Assembly: GCA_036346225.1 (NCBI GenBank)
Contig: JARFIW010000453.1
Location: forward strand, 6,944,001 to 7,008,000
DNA length: 64,000 nt
Direction of reading: 5' to 3'
Source of the DNA: Platerodrilus igneus
Lineage: Eukaryota; Arthropoda; Insecta; Coleoptera; Lycidae
The notes under the pieces were generated by a model. It ran no database searches, was not told where the DNA came from, and worked only from the letters and a program-made list of their open reading frames with translations. Position numbers and translations under genes: made by a program. Every line of letters begins with the position of its first letter. Position 1 is the stretch's first letter. Below, piece by piece: positions 45,648 to 56,809 of this stretch.

Positions 45648-46079
45648 GGGCTGTAAATTAAGGGTTTTAAATTGACACTTTCCCTTTTAGATAAACCTTT
45701 ACATAATATCGTATCGCAGGTATCTATGGATTAAGCTTTCGGATATCCTATTATTAATGCTACTTATCGAGAGATTGTGACTCTTCCTTTCGTATGGGAA
45801 AATTACGTATAAACACAAAATTTTTATTAAAAGTTCCTACTTTTCACACCTCTTATTAAATCTATTCTGCTAAATCTACTTTGTTAGTGTGATGGCTTCT
45901 ACTACATTTTTTGTTTTCTGTCGGCATTACTTATTGCCACCTGAGCTTTCGGCACCTTATACTTTTTATACATTTTGCGCAATAACAATATTAGAATTAT
46001 GATCACAAAAATTTAATCCTTAATAGTCCACAGGCTTACGTTATTGGAACGTATGCTCGGGGTTCTTAAACCGTTAATC

Positions 46080-47600
46080 TTTTGCAACTTTCCGTCCATC
46101 ACTCTTACAACACCGTTCAAATTTTCTATTTTAAATGTTCCACTTTCATGGTTTCTAACATCGTGATTTCAGAACCTTGGTATTTATTAAGCTCAAATTG
46201 CAGACTGGGCAAAGTTGCTGCTCTTCTTATTAAAATTGTGTTTCTGTATTTGTGCATAATTTGGTTATCAATTCTTATGTAGCACTCCCGTATTATGGTG
46301 CTTACATAACTACCTAAAAGTAACATGTTGTTTTTATCCATGACGCAAACTGCGATTGCGATAGTTTCCTGTGGAAAGACGGCGATCCATCTGTTATCCG
46401 TCACCTTTTATATTTTCTTATTAGTGATTTGTTTGAATTTTCTCGGACAAGCTTCATAATTGCTTTAAAATCTTAGTAACTGATCCTCGCAAGGACTCCC
46501 GTTTTGTATTAAATTCGTAGTAATCGTGTGGTAGATGTATTGGGTTGGCATAATTTTGTTACATTTTTTATTTAAAGCATTGTACTTACGCTCACTTAAT
46601 TCTAAATGCCTACTTTTTGGTACAATAATCTGGAATTTTTTTCTAACCTTGACTGGAAGTGCAAAATGTAAAAATAATTATAATTACCTAGTTTTACAAT
46701 GGGAATTTCTACAATAAAAATGATATCATTGTCTTTTGCATATGCCTTTACATTGACAATTTTTTCGAACAAAACTATGTCAGAGGTTATAACAAAGGGT
46801 AATTTACTCTTTTTAATATATGGGGTAATTGTCTCTAATTCCGTCAATAGATCGATGTGATTAATTGTGGTAGAATGTAGCACATTTAACTGTGCGAATG
46901 TAATAGCGTTCTTAAAAGTATTACGGATTTACTGTATTACTGAAATTGCTGCAATTATCTGATTGAGGATTGTGATAAAGATAACTAGGGTGTACATATT
47001 TTTATAGTGTATGGTTACGTTGCTCATGCTTTGTTCTAGTTGCATAATTTTACTCTGCATTATCATTTGATTGCTAGCTAGTTTGGAAATGGTCTGTGGG
47101 TTACTGATCTCTGTTCTCTTAACACGGTTTTCAAGTCATCTTGGTTTCTACATATTTCGTGTATTCATTTGTGATAGCGTACTGCGTCTGTCTGATCTAA
47201 ATTTCCTGTGATTATTTTAACAATTGATCCTAGTCTGTTAATGAATCCTCGCTTTTATCTCTTAGTATTAGTTCTCGGTACGGGTGTGGTAAATTTTTCA
47301 TTCATCGTCTGTACCATGTTTTCTACAATGTAGACGTAATTGTGCATTTCTCGTGTGTAGTTCTTGCCAAACAGGGTTAGATTAGCGAAATTACTAATGA
47401 AACAATAGTTTCGTTCTATTGTTTAAAATTCCGTTTCATTCTAGTCAAGTTGATTTTCTGTACTACTGTCCAGTAGTCAATTGTTTTCTACGTAAGTCCT
47501 AATTTTTTCAGTGTTTGTCCGGGGTTTTCTGTAATTAACTCTCGTAGAAAAGGTGTTTCAATGGTTATCCGTAAGGTGTTGGATTTTAGGGGGTCAAATA
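46080..47600 (-). pseudogene. Errantivirus-type envelope (baculovirus F-like) relic
   Basis: An old endogenous copy of an insect gypsy/errantivirus env gene, which in active elements encodes a membrane fusion glycoprotein. Visible parts, upstream to downstream on the minus strand: a diverged N-terminal region (47300-47600), remains of a basic cleavage site and the following glycine-rich fusion segment at about 47190-47260, then two open pieces (46602-46883, with 'AKDNDIIFIVEIPIVKLGNYNYFYI'; 46126-46404, with 'LLLGSYVSTI'). Stops and frameshifts separate the pieces. No clear transmembrane tail remains. No gag or pol of this element is present to the right. Confidence 0.75.
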
Positions 47601-50434
47601 TATACGTTCTAAATGTCACGTATCTCGCACCCTGCAAAGAAACTTTTTATCAAATAGTGTTCCACGCACGTTTTTAACTGCACGTATATCGGAATTTTAA
47701 TTTCCATACTTTAATTACTTATGTTTGTTTAGTTAAGTATGACATTTTATCTACACTCTAAACTGCACGTATTTCTGAAATTTTAAGCGGAATTTGTTTA
47801 ACAACTGGTATTTCGTGTACGTTGTAAATTGGTCGTATCCCATCGCCTCTAATATCCCTACTTTATCTAATATGCTTGTTTCTAAATGTTTGCCTATAGA
47901 AACTGGTATAAATTATATGCGTTTATTTGATTTTAAGCTTGAAAATGCCTTAAAGGTTCTAAAAGTGATTGGATTGCTTTCGCAATTATTTATTTTCGTG
48001 AATGTAGTGAAGTTATTACTAAATGAACTTTATTTGATTAATTGTAGCTTGCTATTGATTTTATGCAGGGTGATTTGTATTCGCTTTTTGCAAAATGAAT
48101 AAATGATGTTCATTTTATGATATAAATGTTTGGTCTTTGTAATTTTTATGATATTTACATAAAGTATTCATCCCTTGTGACCTTATATGACCTTAAATAA
48201 ATTTATTATCATGGCATATAAAAAGGAAATACATGCCACGACTGCTTAGCTGCTTTCTGCAATTCAACTAACACACACACACAAACACAAAAAATGCTGC
48301 TACGGTAAATCACATACATTTATTACATACGCATACAAAAGCAATATACACGCCAAATCACAATTAAAATCCTTGTCCACACATTATTTATACATTATAT
48401 ACAACCTTTGATAAAATAATTCATTTTGAGATTAATAATTCCCCAGATTAATTATTTTCCATTGATTATCCAAGAAAGTAGCAGGGCTTTGCCACATGTT
48501 TTACTCTAACCTAGGTTTTATAAGAGCTCCTAGTAACCCTAACCCCTCGTGCTACTTTTCGCACATCGAACAGCAAAAATACTTTTATTTTGTACAAACA
48601 AGTATTACCAATACCTTAAACCTTTTTTCTTAATATAAATTCTCACATGTAAGTACAGTAAAATAATACAATATAAAAAAATTCAATCAGTAACTCTTTC
48701 TAATGTTGCCTCTTTTGTTCGTAGATTATACCCACAATGCATAAAAGTCATTGAACACTAGTTTATACACATAGGCAATAAAAAAGTAACAGTTAAAGCA
48801 ACAGTTACCTGTATACTATTTCTGCATACGCCTGCTACCATCAGAGATTGCAGCATACTGGAACACCATCTTGACTTGCAATACCCATAACTGCCAGCAG
48901 CAACCATATAACCATGACATCAACTCATCTACCACATTCCAAATTCCCCATGCTCCACTACTAATATCATTGAATGTTGATACACTACCAAATTGACTAA
49001 CCACTAACTCCATCTCCATTTGTACGCTTTTACACACTTAGTGCAAATTGAAATTAAAACAATCTTTACTTATGTAAAGTAGTCTTTTATTCTACTCGTT
49101 AACGTATTTTATAGTTGTAGCCATTAGCTGGTTGTACGTAGTGAAACATTTTCACTATTCGAACTCGGTGATTCAGAAGAACTAAAAGCACTAAGAGCTA
49201 AGAGCTAAAAGAGCTCCACAACAACCTGTTTATATCCTGTTTCTCACCCCACAAAAACCTGTCAATTCCAGCAACTTTCCTTAATACAAATATTCACTTC
49301 CACGTAAAACTTTCAACCGTTCACAATTCTTAAAATTTCACTACACAAACAACTCCAACGGCCACCATTTTCCAGTAACATTCTAAAGTACGTTCAAAAT
49401 TCCTTGTAATTTCTCTAACCGTCACGATTTTTCAAAACATTTCCTTGGAAATTCAACTAACGTTTGTAACCCACACTCTTACTCGACTTGTTTCTCCGTA
49501 TTCAAAACATCTCTCACCAATCACGTTGTGTATATGAAATACCCAACTGACAAAGTTAACACTTAATACCTCCCAAATGCAATAAGTGTAGTTATCTGTC
49601 TCCAACATACGTCCCAAAATAACCTCACTCTTACTTTATACTCACTCCACTTTGTATAATCACCCCTTTGTTATCACTCTATTACCTTATATTTATAACA
49701 CGTGTTATCCTCATATCATTTTAACATACACGCTAAAGCAACTATCTTTTACTTCATATGCCTTCCCCGTTGTCAACGAACGTAAAGCATTCAATCTACA
49801 CCTATCTCACTTGTATCCATTTTATCTAATACTCCCTCTTTGTTTTCTTGTTGACAAGATGAATTTTGTAACTGCCAAAAGTCATCTACTCATTCCACCT
49901 ATAAACCTATTTAATTGACAGCGATAACAATACTACCCAGAATTTGTTGTTGTTTGTTCAACGCTCCTTAACATATACTGAGATAACTTAAGACGGTTAT
50001 ACTCATTTATTATTTTAATGTAACTAGAAAAAACGTCGACAACAGCTTTTAAACTTTTAACAAATATAATACGCAGAAACTAAAACGGTTTCAAATGCTA
50101 AAGCTTTTGACATTATACATCCACTTTTGCTGTAATAAAGTATAAAGTTTAAATTGTTGTACAATATGAAATTTAGATGTTCGCTTCTTCCCTACATATT
50201 CCTATACTTAAATACGATTGTAAAAATATGTTTATAACTATCAAATTTGAAAATGCTACCTTATACACTATACCTTATGAATATTTACATTTGCAAGATT
50301 ATGAAAATTAATTTTTAGCTTCCTAACGATTTAACAAACGTTTTAAAATTGTACTATGTTGTTTTTACGTGATAGATAATGAAATAAATTGCGAAATGAA
50401 TACTATTACTTTTATAATCCCCAAATATCACAGT

Positions 50435-50437
<3 letters not shown>
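47601..50437. other. Stretch without recognised genes
   Basis: Small repeats only: 'aactgcacgtat(a/t)tc..gaa..ttttaa' occurs at about 47679 and 47762, and an AC-rich tract at 48265-48293. 49130-49920 is pyrimidine-rich on the plus strand, in the style of E1 and E4. It ends 'atcacagtaaca' against the (TA)n tract at 50438, so another TG...CA-type terminus may end here. No coding domain was recognised. Confidence 0.4.

Positions 50438-50479
<42 letters not shown>
50438..50479. repeat. (TA)n microsatellite
   Basis: About 42 bp of alternating TA. On the right it meets TGTTGTGG, the start of E2; on the left it meets CACAGTAACA. Confidence 0.95.
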
Positions 50480-50485
<6 letters not shown>

Positions 50486-52666
50486 GGATTTAGAGGGTAA
50501 ATAGGTGTAAACAATGAAATTTTAGCAACCGTGTATATAGAAATAGGAGCAAAATTATTTACGCGCCGAATTAATTAATTTATATAGTGAAAACGGACGG
50601 GTACTAAGGTATTCTTCTATCCTTAAATTGGAATGTAAAAATTATACGAGGGAATAAAGTTTTAGAGTACATAAACAACTCAAGGATAGGCATAAGTAAT
50701 TATAACAACTTTTAATCAAACCCATGAAAGCAAAAAGGGAGCGCGCTTGCATACAAAATCAATAATTTCAAACGCAAAGGTATCCAATTTAAAAGCCAAC
50801 ATTCGTTTATACAAATACTAAGAAGGGAAGAAACCGAGAATTGTTATTTCAAACGGTCGGTAGTTTCAAGAAACACCTGTTGTTAAATGTCAGGTTCATA
50901 GAATCTTAAAACGAACGTTAGCACAAAATTCCATAGAAATTGTTTGCAACGGTCGATTTGGATAAGCTGCTACAATATCAAATGCCTTGCTTGAAGATTG
51001 AGTGGAATAAAAGATCGATAATATAAAACAGACAGAGAAATGTATAAATAAAGCGTTGGGGTAGAAGTCACGTAAGATATACACGGGTATTTGTGAAGGA
51101 CGAATACAATATCGATTTTTGTAACTAAAGAGGGGTTCTAAAAGAGACAACAAATATGCGTAGAACGGAGATAAATAGCGGATAGGTGGAGCGTTGTGGC
51201 GAGGGCAAATTATATCATTGGTTGATGGCCAGCAGTTTCCAAGAAGAGCGCGTACGTTACGGTGGTAAACTAAGTTCTTTGTAACAGCACGACGAAAGTG
51301 GGATTTTTGGAGAAGTCAGTGTTCGTAGCGTAAAAATTTTTAGGAAGCAGCTTCGCAAACAAGCTTTTCATGTGAAACAGGTTCCACTAGGGAGGTTTGA
51401 AAATGATATAAATGCACGAACAAAGATATTACAGCTCTCTTTATTTCCATTTAGATCTGAATACGGGTTTAGATCTACAACATAATAGTAGTCAAAGCTC
51501 TTTCGGTTATCAATTATTGTGTGTTCAGTAAAATTGCATTAAACATCCTGATAGAAATTATGAAAGCGGTAGTAGCCGACCGCAAGTTGTAAAGTGATAT
51601 TGCACGAGTTGGTGCTTGTTTAGATAAAAGGTGCCGTTACCACGACAAAGCTATTAAATGAAGGGATGATATTTGGTGTAAGCGAAACTAAAAGCAATTT
51701 GTATGCACGAAACATTGGCATGGAATGTTACTGGTGAGACGAAGCTAAGATCTGGGGAAAAAACAGTAGTAGTAGCGGAGATATTGGATGGTGGGATCTA
51801 TGGATCCTGGCTTCATCGTAGTAGATGGACACATCGACGAGGGGTTTCTGGTAACCATCTGCAGCGGTGAAGAGGAACGTAGGTGACTCCAGGTAACGAA
51901 CTTTAAACTTCTGTCTTTGTATAAACACTTGTGTTGATATTTTTGTGCTTGTGTGTTTGACTTATTGAGGTTGAATTATTAAAAAAGGGTTTACTAATGA
52001 TATACAGGTATATTCATGCTATAAATTGTTGTTGTAACGAGTAAACGAGTCTGTAAATTTGTTTTCGATAAAATGCAAGGTTAAAAAGCATTTACAAAAA
52101 CTGGGTTATAATGAGCTCACAATAGACCAGTATGAAGTCAAACTAGGGTTACATGTGAGGCCCATCTACTCGTATCATGTAGAATTTGTTTAAAATATAT
52201 TAAAAACCAAAGACTTTAAAGGATTTGATAATTGAGCTGGTAACAATTGTACCAAACCGTTTGTACCCAAATGTAAATACTTTATCTGTTAATATGTGTA
52301 AATAAAAGGTTGTATGGTGGTTGTATTATTTTAGTAATTTCATTTGATGGTGTGTGTGTGAGAGAGAGGTATGTACTTAAAACGATAGGTATTCAAGAAG
52401 ATGCCGATTGCTGAGCTAGCCAGGGTGAGCAGAGAAATCCGAAGGCGTCTCAAGATAAAGAGCAAAACACATTTTTTAATTGTTTTTTGAAAGTTTTATG
52501 TTGGCCCAGAGGTGGGCACGTAATTTAAAAGAGTTCCACGGCAATTTTATGACGCCCAAACGCTTGAACACGAATTTTTGTTGAGGTTACACGAAATTTT
52601 ATGTTCGCCCAATTCGTGGGGTTCGAATAGTTTTTAGGAAAGGCTCGAGGGTCCCAGAGTCCACGG

Positions 52667-52668
<2 letters not shown>
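50480..52668 (-). mobile_element. TG...CA element E2, 2.2 kb, probable solo LTR
   Basis: It lies exactly between two (TA)n tracts and runs TGTTGTGG ... CCACGGCA on the plus strand (6 of 8 end bases pair). On the minus strand its start holds repeated 'TTGGGCG.(A/C)ATAAAATT' words and 'TTGCCGTGGAACTC', the counterpart of the E1 words 'TTGGGCTGTCTTATAAATATTGCTATGAACTC'. Hence I place it in the same superfamily but opposite orientation. Length is close to E1 (2022 bp) and there is no coding domain. Confidence 0.45.

Positions 52669-52709
<41 letters not shown>
52669..52709. repeat. (TA)n microsatellite
   Basis: About 41 bp of alternating TA between the CCACGGCA end of E2 and the left arm of the Penelope complex. 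About 28 bp of other sequence follow before the arm begins. Confidence 0.95.
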
Positions 52710-52712
<3 letters not shown>

Positions 52713-53304
52713 CTTATAATTTTTCGAACGGACGTAGATAATGAAATAAAGTTGTATAGACTCTTGGGATACACTCGTTCGTACAAATAAAAACTACAGC
52801 GTCAATTTGTAACTATATTCAACGTTTCGGCATGAACAATTATGCCTTCTTCAAAGACTGAAATTTAGCAAATGTTAGTATACAATCTTGAACCAGTGTA
52901 GCTATTTGACTTACATATTTACTATGACGTAAAAAGATTCGCATTAACTAATTTAAAAGTAAGTGATTCCATAACAAGCGGTAAAATTAATAAAATAAAA
53001 AAATTTAAGTACATTAACACAATTAAAAGATTGCAATGTCAAATAAATAAAATAACTACAGTAAAATTTTAAAAACAGATACAATTAAACCTAATACAAA
53101 GAGCACTAACACAATATCTTACAATAATACGAGTTTGCGAAGCAAAAGTCATATGGTGACCACAATAAAACAAAATTGAGGAAGGTGTATCTTTATATAA
53201 CTAGATCGAACGTTAACTCAAGGACAAAGTACATTAACGTCCACACAACATATCCACATATTAAAAGTTTTTATCTATCTGCGACAGTGATAGTTATTTA
53301 ACCT

Positions 53305-54197
53305 TTAAAGACTCGAATACACAACGTTTAAGTTATTTATGTCCAACTTGCTGTTAATAGGATTACGTTGTTGATGTATATAGAACGATTCCAAGAAAAG
53401 TCTCTTGTAGTAGTTGCTCTCTATATGCAAGATCTTAGTACTATCGAAATTCACTACGTGTTTCGTGTTGTACAAGTGTGATGACAAAGCACAACAAGAT
53501 TTTCCAATCTTGGCATCACTTTTATGCTGTACTATGCGGTTCTTTAGCCACTGTTTCGACTGACCAACATACGTTTTTTTGCAACTGCATTCAATCTGGT
53601 AAATAGTGTTACTACAAAGAGACTTATCCGTACTATCTTTTAGTTTAGTAAATAAATTACCGATTGTTTTCTCGTAAGTACATGCTATAAAAATGTCAGA
53701 TTGTTTCAATATCTTAACCAGTCGAGGTGTTAAATTTTGAATGTACGGAAGTTTCCTAAATTTGGTAATACTTGGTCTATCATGAGCTGATGTATAGAGA
53801 TTATTCGAGTATAATAACTTTTTTACGAGAAAATTAGGGTATGCGTTATTAATTAGGGTGAATTCTAATTCTTTTAAATTTTTATTAAAAAATTCTGGTT
53901 CACAAATTTTTTGAATACGTTGTTTTAAGCACATAATAGTGTTAAGCTTGTGTTTGAAAGAATGACTTGAATGAAAATTTATATACCTGCCAGAATCTGT
54001 AGGTTTTTTGTAAATGTCAAACTTAAGTTTGTTTGTAGAAGATCGGATAACCAGCGTGTCCAAAAAAGGAATACCATTGTCGGCTTCTTTTTCGTATGTG
54101 AAAAGCAGATTGGAGTTGTAACTATTGAAAATATACACCGTATACTCTATCAAATGCTCAGGAACAGAACATAAAATGTCATCAACATATTTAACAT
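53305..54197 (-). pseudogene. Inverted Penelope copy: RT end and GIY-YIG endonuclease, open
   Basis: One open frame runs from the RT motif 'VKYVDDILCSVPEHLIEYTVY' (54197-54140) through 'GIPFLDTLVIRS' and 'KPTDSGRYINFHSSHSFKHK' to a GIY-YIG domain ('NTIYQIECSCKKTYVGQSKQWLKNRIVQHKSD') and ends at 53305. The endonuclease parts look intact, including the R after the YVG block and the later H. The N-terminal two-thirds of the protein is missing because the copy is truncated inside RT. It is therefore not a functional gene despite its open frame. Confidence 0.9.
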
Positions 54198-54239
54198 TTC
54201 AAAGTAGTTAAAAATAGAAACATTAAAAAATTTCTAGTT

Positions 54240-55370
54240 TTGCAACATACCCAAGTAAATAATAAAAAATTGTACAAAGACAATAGTAAATGGTTAGTGA
54301 ACCATAGTGGTGCCGTAATTCCAGAAAAAATTAAGAATTTTTTATCATTGGGGCCTCATTTCAATCTAGAAATGTCTATTTCAGACATTAAGGTAGGCAA
54401 ACTACTAGCAGATATTGAATCAGTCATTGAGGTTGTTGATAAACCTTTAGAAGATAAATCGGTGTTACGTTCCAGAGTTACAAATGTTATCACGAACTTT
54501 TTCGCTAATCCCGAATACACTAATATAATTAATAAGGACAGTCGGATATATAGCATAACAAAACAATTCCTTAAAGACAACCCTAACATTATTGTGACAA
54601 GAGCTGACAAAGGAGCTGTTACTGTCATTTTGGACAAACAAGATTACATAACTAAATCCAACAATTTGCTCGATGATAAAGATACCTATAAAAAACTCAC
54701 CAAGGACCCTACGTTTACTATACAAAAGAAAGTCAATGAACACATAAAATTTTTTGTTTAATCATTCTATGATCACCAAAAACGACAAAAAAATGACTTG
54801 ATAAAAAATAATTGTTGCCCAGGCAAATTTTATGGTTTGCCTAAGATTCATAAATTTAATGTACCTTTACGGCCGATTATCTCGTGTATCGATACTCCCA
54901 CTTATAATGTGGCTTCCTATTTGTCTAAAATTTTAAAAAATTCTTTTCCATTGGATCGATGGAATATTTCCGATACTTTTTCATTCGTCGATACCTATAG
55001 ACATTATCAGTTACCGGCCGACCATATCCTCATGTCTTTAGACGTCCGTTTTTTGTTCACAAAAATCCCTATTGAATTGGTTGTGAAGATCATTACGGAG
55101 AAATGGAACTTCATTCAACCTCATTGCAATCTTGACTTGAAATCTTTTTTATCGACTCTTTACTTAATCTTCAATAACACGTATTTCTCCTTTAACTCTA
55201 CGTTTTATATTCAGACATTTGGTACTCCCATGGGGTCACCGTTGTCCCCCATCATTGCTCAGTTGGTTATGGATTCACTGCTAGAGTCTGTTATTTGTTT
55301 ACTGCCTTTTGAAATGCCTTTCATAGTTAAATATGTTGATGACTTTTATGTTCTGTTCCTGAGCATTTGA
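54240..55370 (+). pseudogene. Penelope-like N-terminal region and reverse transcriptase
   Basis: A single frame from 54240 to 55370 with one TAA at 54759-54761. It contains the N-terminal conserved 'TRADKGAVTVILDKQDYITK' (about 54600-54660). RT follows: 'PGKFYGLPKIHKFNVPLRPIIS', 'HILMSLDVRFLFTKIPIELV' (first catalytic D; the family usually has VxSLFTNIP), 'GTPMGSPLSPIIAQLVMD' and 'FIVKYVDDFYVLF' with YVDD at 55332-55343. A one-base deletion directly after YVDD, relative to the inverted copy, shifts the frame and stops it at 55368-55370. Confidence 0.9.
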
Positions 55371-56247
55371 TAGAGTATACGGTGTATATTTTCAATAGTT
55401 ACAACTCCAATCTGCTTTTCACATACGAAAAAGAAGCCGACAATAATATTCCATCTTTGGACACGCTGGTTATCCGATCTTCTACAAACAAACTTAAGTT
55501 TGACATTTACAAAAAACCTACAGATTCTGGCAGGTATATAAATTTTCATTCAAGTCATTCTTTCAAACACAAGCTTAACACTATTATGTGCTTAAAACAA
55601 CGTATTTAAAAAATTTGTGAACCAGAATTTTTTAATAAAAATTTAAAAGAATTAGAATTCACCCTAATTAATAACGCATACCCTAATTTTCTCGTAAAAA
55701 AGTTATTATACTCGAATAATCTCTATACATCAGCTCATGATAGATTAAGTATTACCAAATTTAGGAAACTTCCGTACATTCAAAATTTAACACCTCGACT
55801 GGTTAAGATATTGAAACAATCTGACATTTTTATAGCATGTACTTACGAGAAAACAATCGGTAATTTATTTACTAAACTAAAAGATAGTACGGATAAGTCT
55901 CTTTGTAGTAACACTATTTACCAGATTGAATGCAGTTGCAAAAAAAAACGTATGTTGGTCAGTCGAAACAGTGGCTAAAGAACCGCATAGTACAGCATAA
56001 AAGTGATGCCAAGATTGGAAAATCTTGTTGTGCTTTGTCATCACACTTGTACAACACGAAACACGTAGTGAATTTCGATAGTACTAAGATCTTGCATATA
56101 GAGAGCAACTACTACAAGAGACTTTTCTTGGAATCGTTCTATATACATCAACAACGTAATCCTATTAACAGCAAGTTGGACATAAATAACTTAAACGTTG
56201 TGTATTCGAGTCTTTATAGGTTAAATAACTATCACTGTCGCAGATAG
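55367..56247 (+). pseudogene. Penelope-like linker and GIY-YIG endonuclease, broken
   Basis: It continues the RT after the frameshift. 55367-55609 reads 'YTVYIFNSYNSNLLFTYEKEAD' to 'LKQRI' and stops at TAA 55607-55609, where the inverted copy has CAA. After more sequence, an A-run is two bases longer than in the inverted copy (near 55938), causing a second shift. 55930-56247 then encodes the GIY-YIG region ('KKTYVGQSKQWLKNRIVQHKSD'). The protein is thus broken at three places that are intact in the left arm. Confidence 0.9.
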
Positions 56248-56647
56248 GTAAAAACTTTTAATGTTGTGTGGACGTTAATGTACTTTGTCCTTGAGTTAAC
56301 GTTCGATCTAGTTAAATAAAGATACACCTTCCTCAATTTTGTTTTATTGTGGTCACCATATGACTTTTGCTTCGCAAACTCGTATTATTGTAAGATATTG
56401 TGTTAGTGCTCTTTGTATTAGGTTTAATTGTATCTGTTTTTAAAATTTTACTGTAGTTATTTTATTTATTTGACATTGCAATCTTTTAATTGTGTTAATG
56501 TACTTAAATTTTTTTATTTTATTAATTTTACCGCTTGTTATGGAATCACTTACTTTTAAATTAGTTAATGCGAATCTTTTTACGTCATAGTAAATATGTA
56601 AGTCAAATAGCTACACTGGTTCAAGATTGTATACTAACATTTGCTAA

Positions 56648-56690
56648 ATTTCAGTCTTTGAAGAAGGCATAATTGTTCATGCCGAAACGT
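56648..56690 (+). ncRNA. Hammerhead-like hairpin core in the Penelope 3' region (tentative)
   Basis: TTGAAGA (56658-56664), a stem GGCAT-aattgttc-ATGCC (666-683) and GAAAC (684-688) resemble the CUGANGA/stem II/GAAA core of hammerhead ribozymes, which are reported in terminal regions of Penelope-like elements. The first core base is T where C is required, and I could not draw convincing stems I and III. The mirror copy is at 52824-52856 on the minus strand. Confidence 0.3.
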
Positions 56691-56769
56691 TGAATATAGT
56701 TACAAATTGACGCTGTAGTTTTTATTTGTACGAACGAGTGTATCCCAAGAGTCTATACAACTTTATTTC

Positions 56770-56771
<2 letters not shown>

Positions 56772-56806
<35 letters not shown>
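56772..56806. repeat. (TA)n microsatellite
   Basis: A 35-bp alternating TA tract between the end of the Penelope complex ('ctttatttcatta') and the TGTGGTGG start of stretch E3. Confidence 0.95.

Positions 56807-56809
<3 letters not shown>

Larger units (their letters stand above)
52738..56771. mobile_element. Penelope-like element complex (full copy plus inverted truncated copy)
   Basis: A plus-strand copy (about 54198-56771) carries the N-terminal region, RT and GIY-YIG endonuclease. An inverted copy (52738-54197) holds only the segment from the RT catalytic motif to the 3' end. The two arms are nearly identical over about 1.43 kb and meet head to head across a 1.13 kb spacer holding the RT N-terminal part. 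The right end stops at a (TA)n tract; the left end lies about 28 bp from one. Inverted partial dimers are known for Penelope elements. Confidence 0.9.

Noticed and set aside
46082..46282. Plus-strand 66-codon frame
   Set aside because: Antisense to the env relic.
48816..49037. 73-codon minus-strand frame
   Set aside because: Contains no recognisable motif and sits in unassigned repeat-like sequence. It may be chance, and there is no supporting signal such as splice sites or homologous copies.
54356..54743. Minus-strand frames over the Penelope N-terminal region
   Set aside because: They are antisense to the plus-strand frame with clear Penelope motifs.
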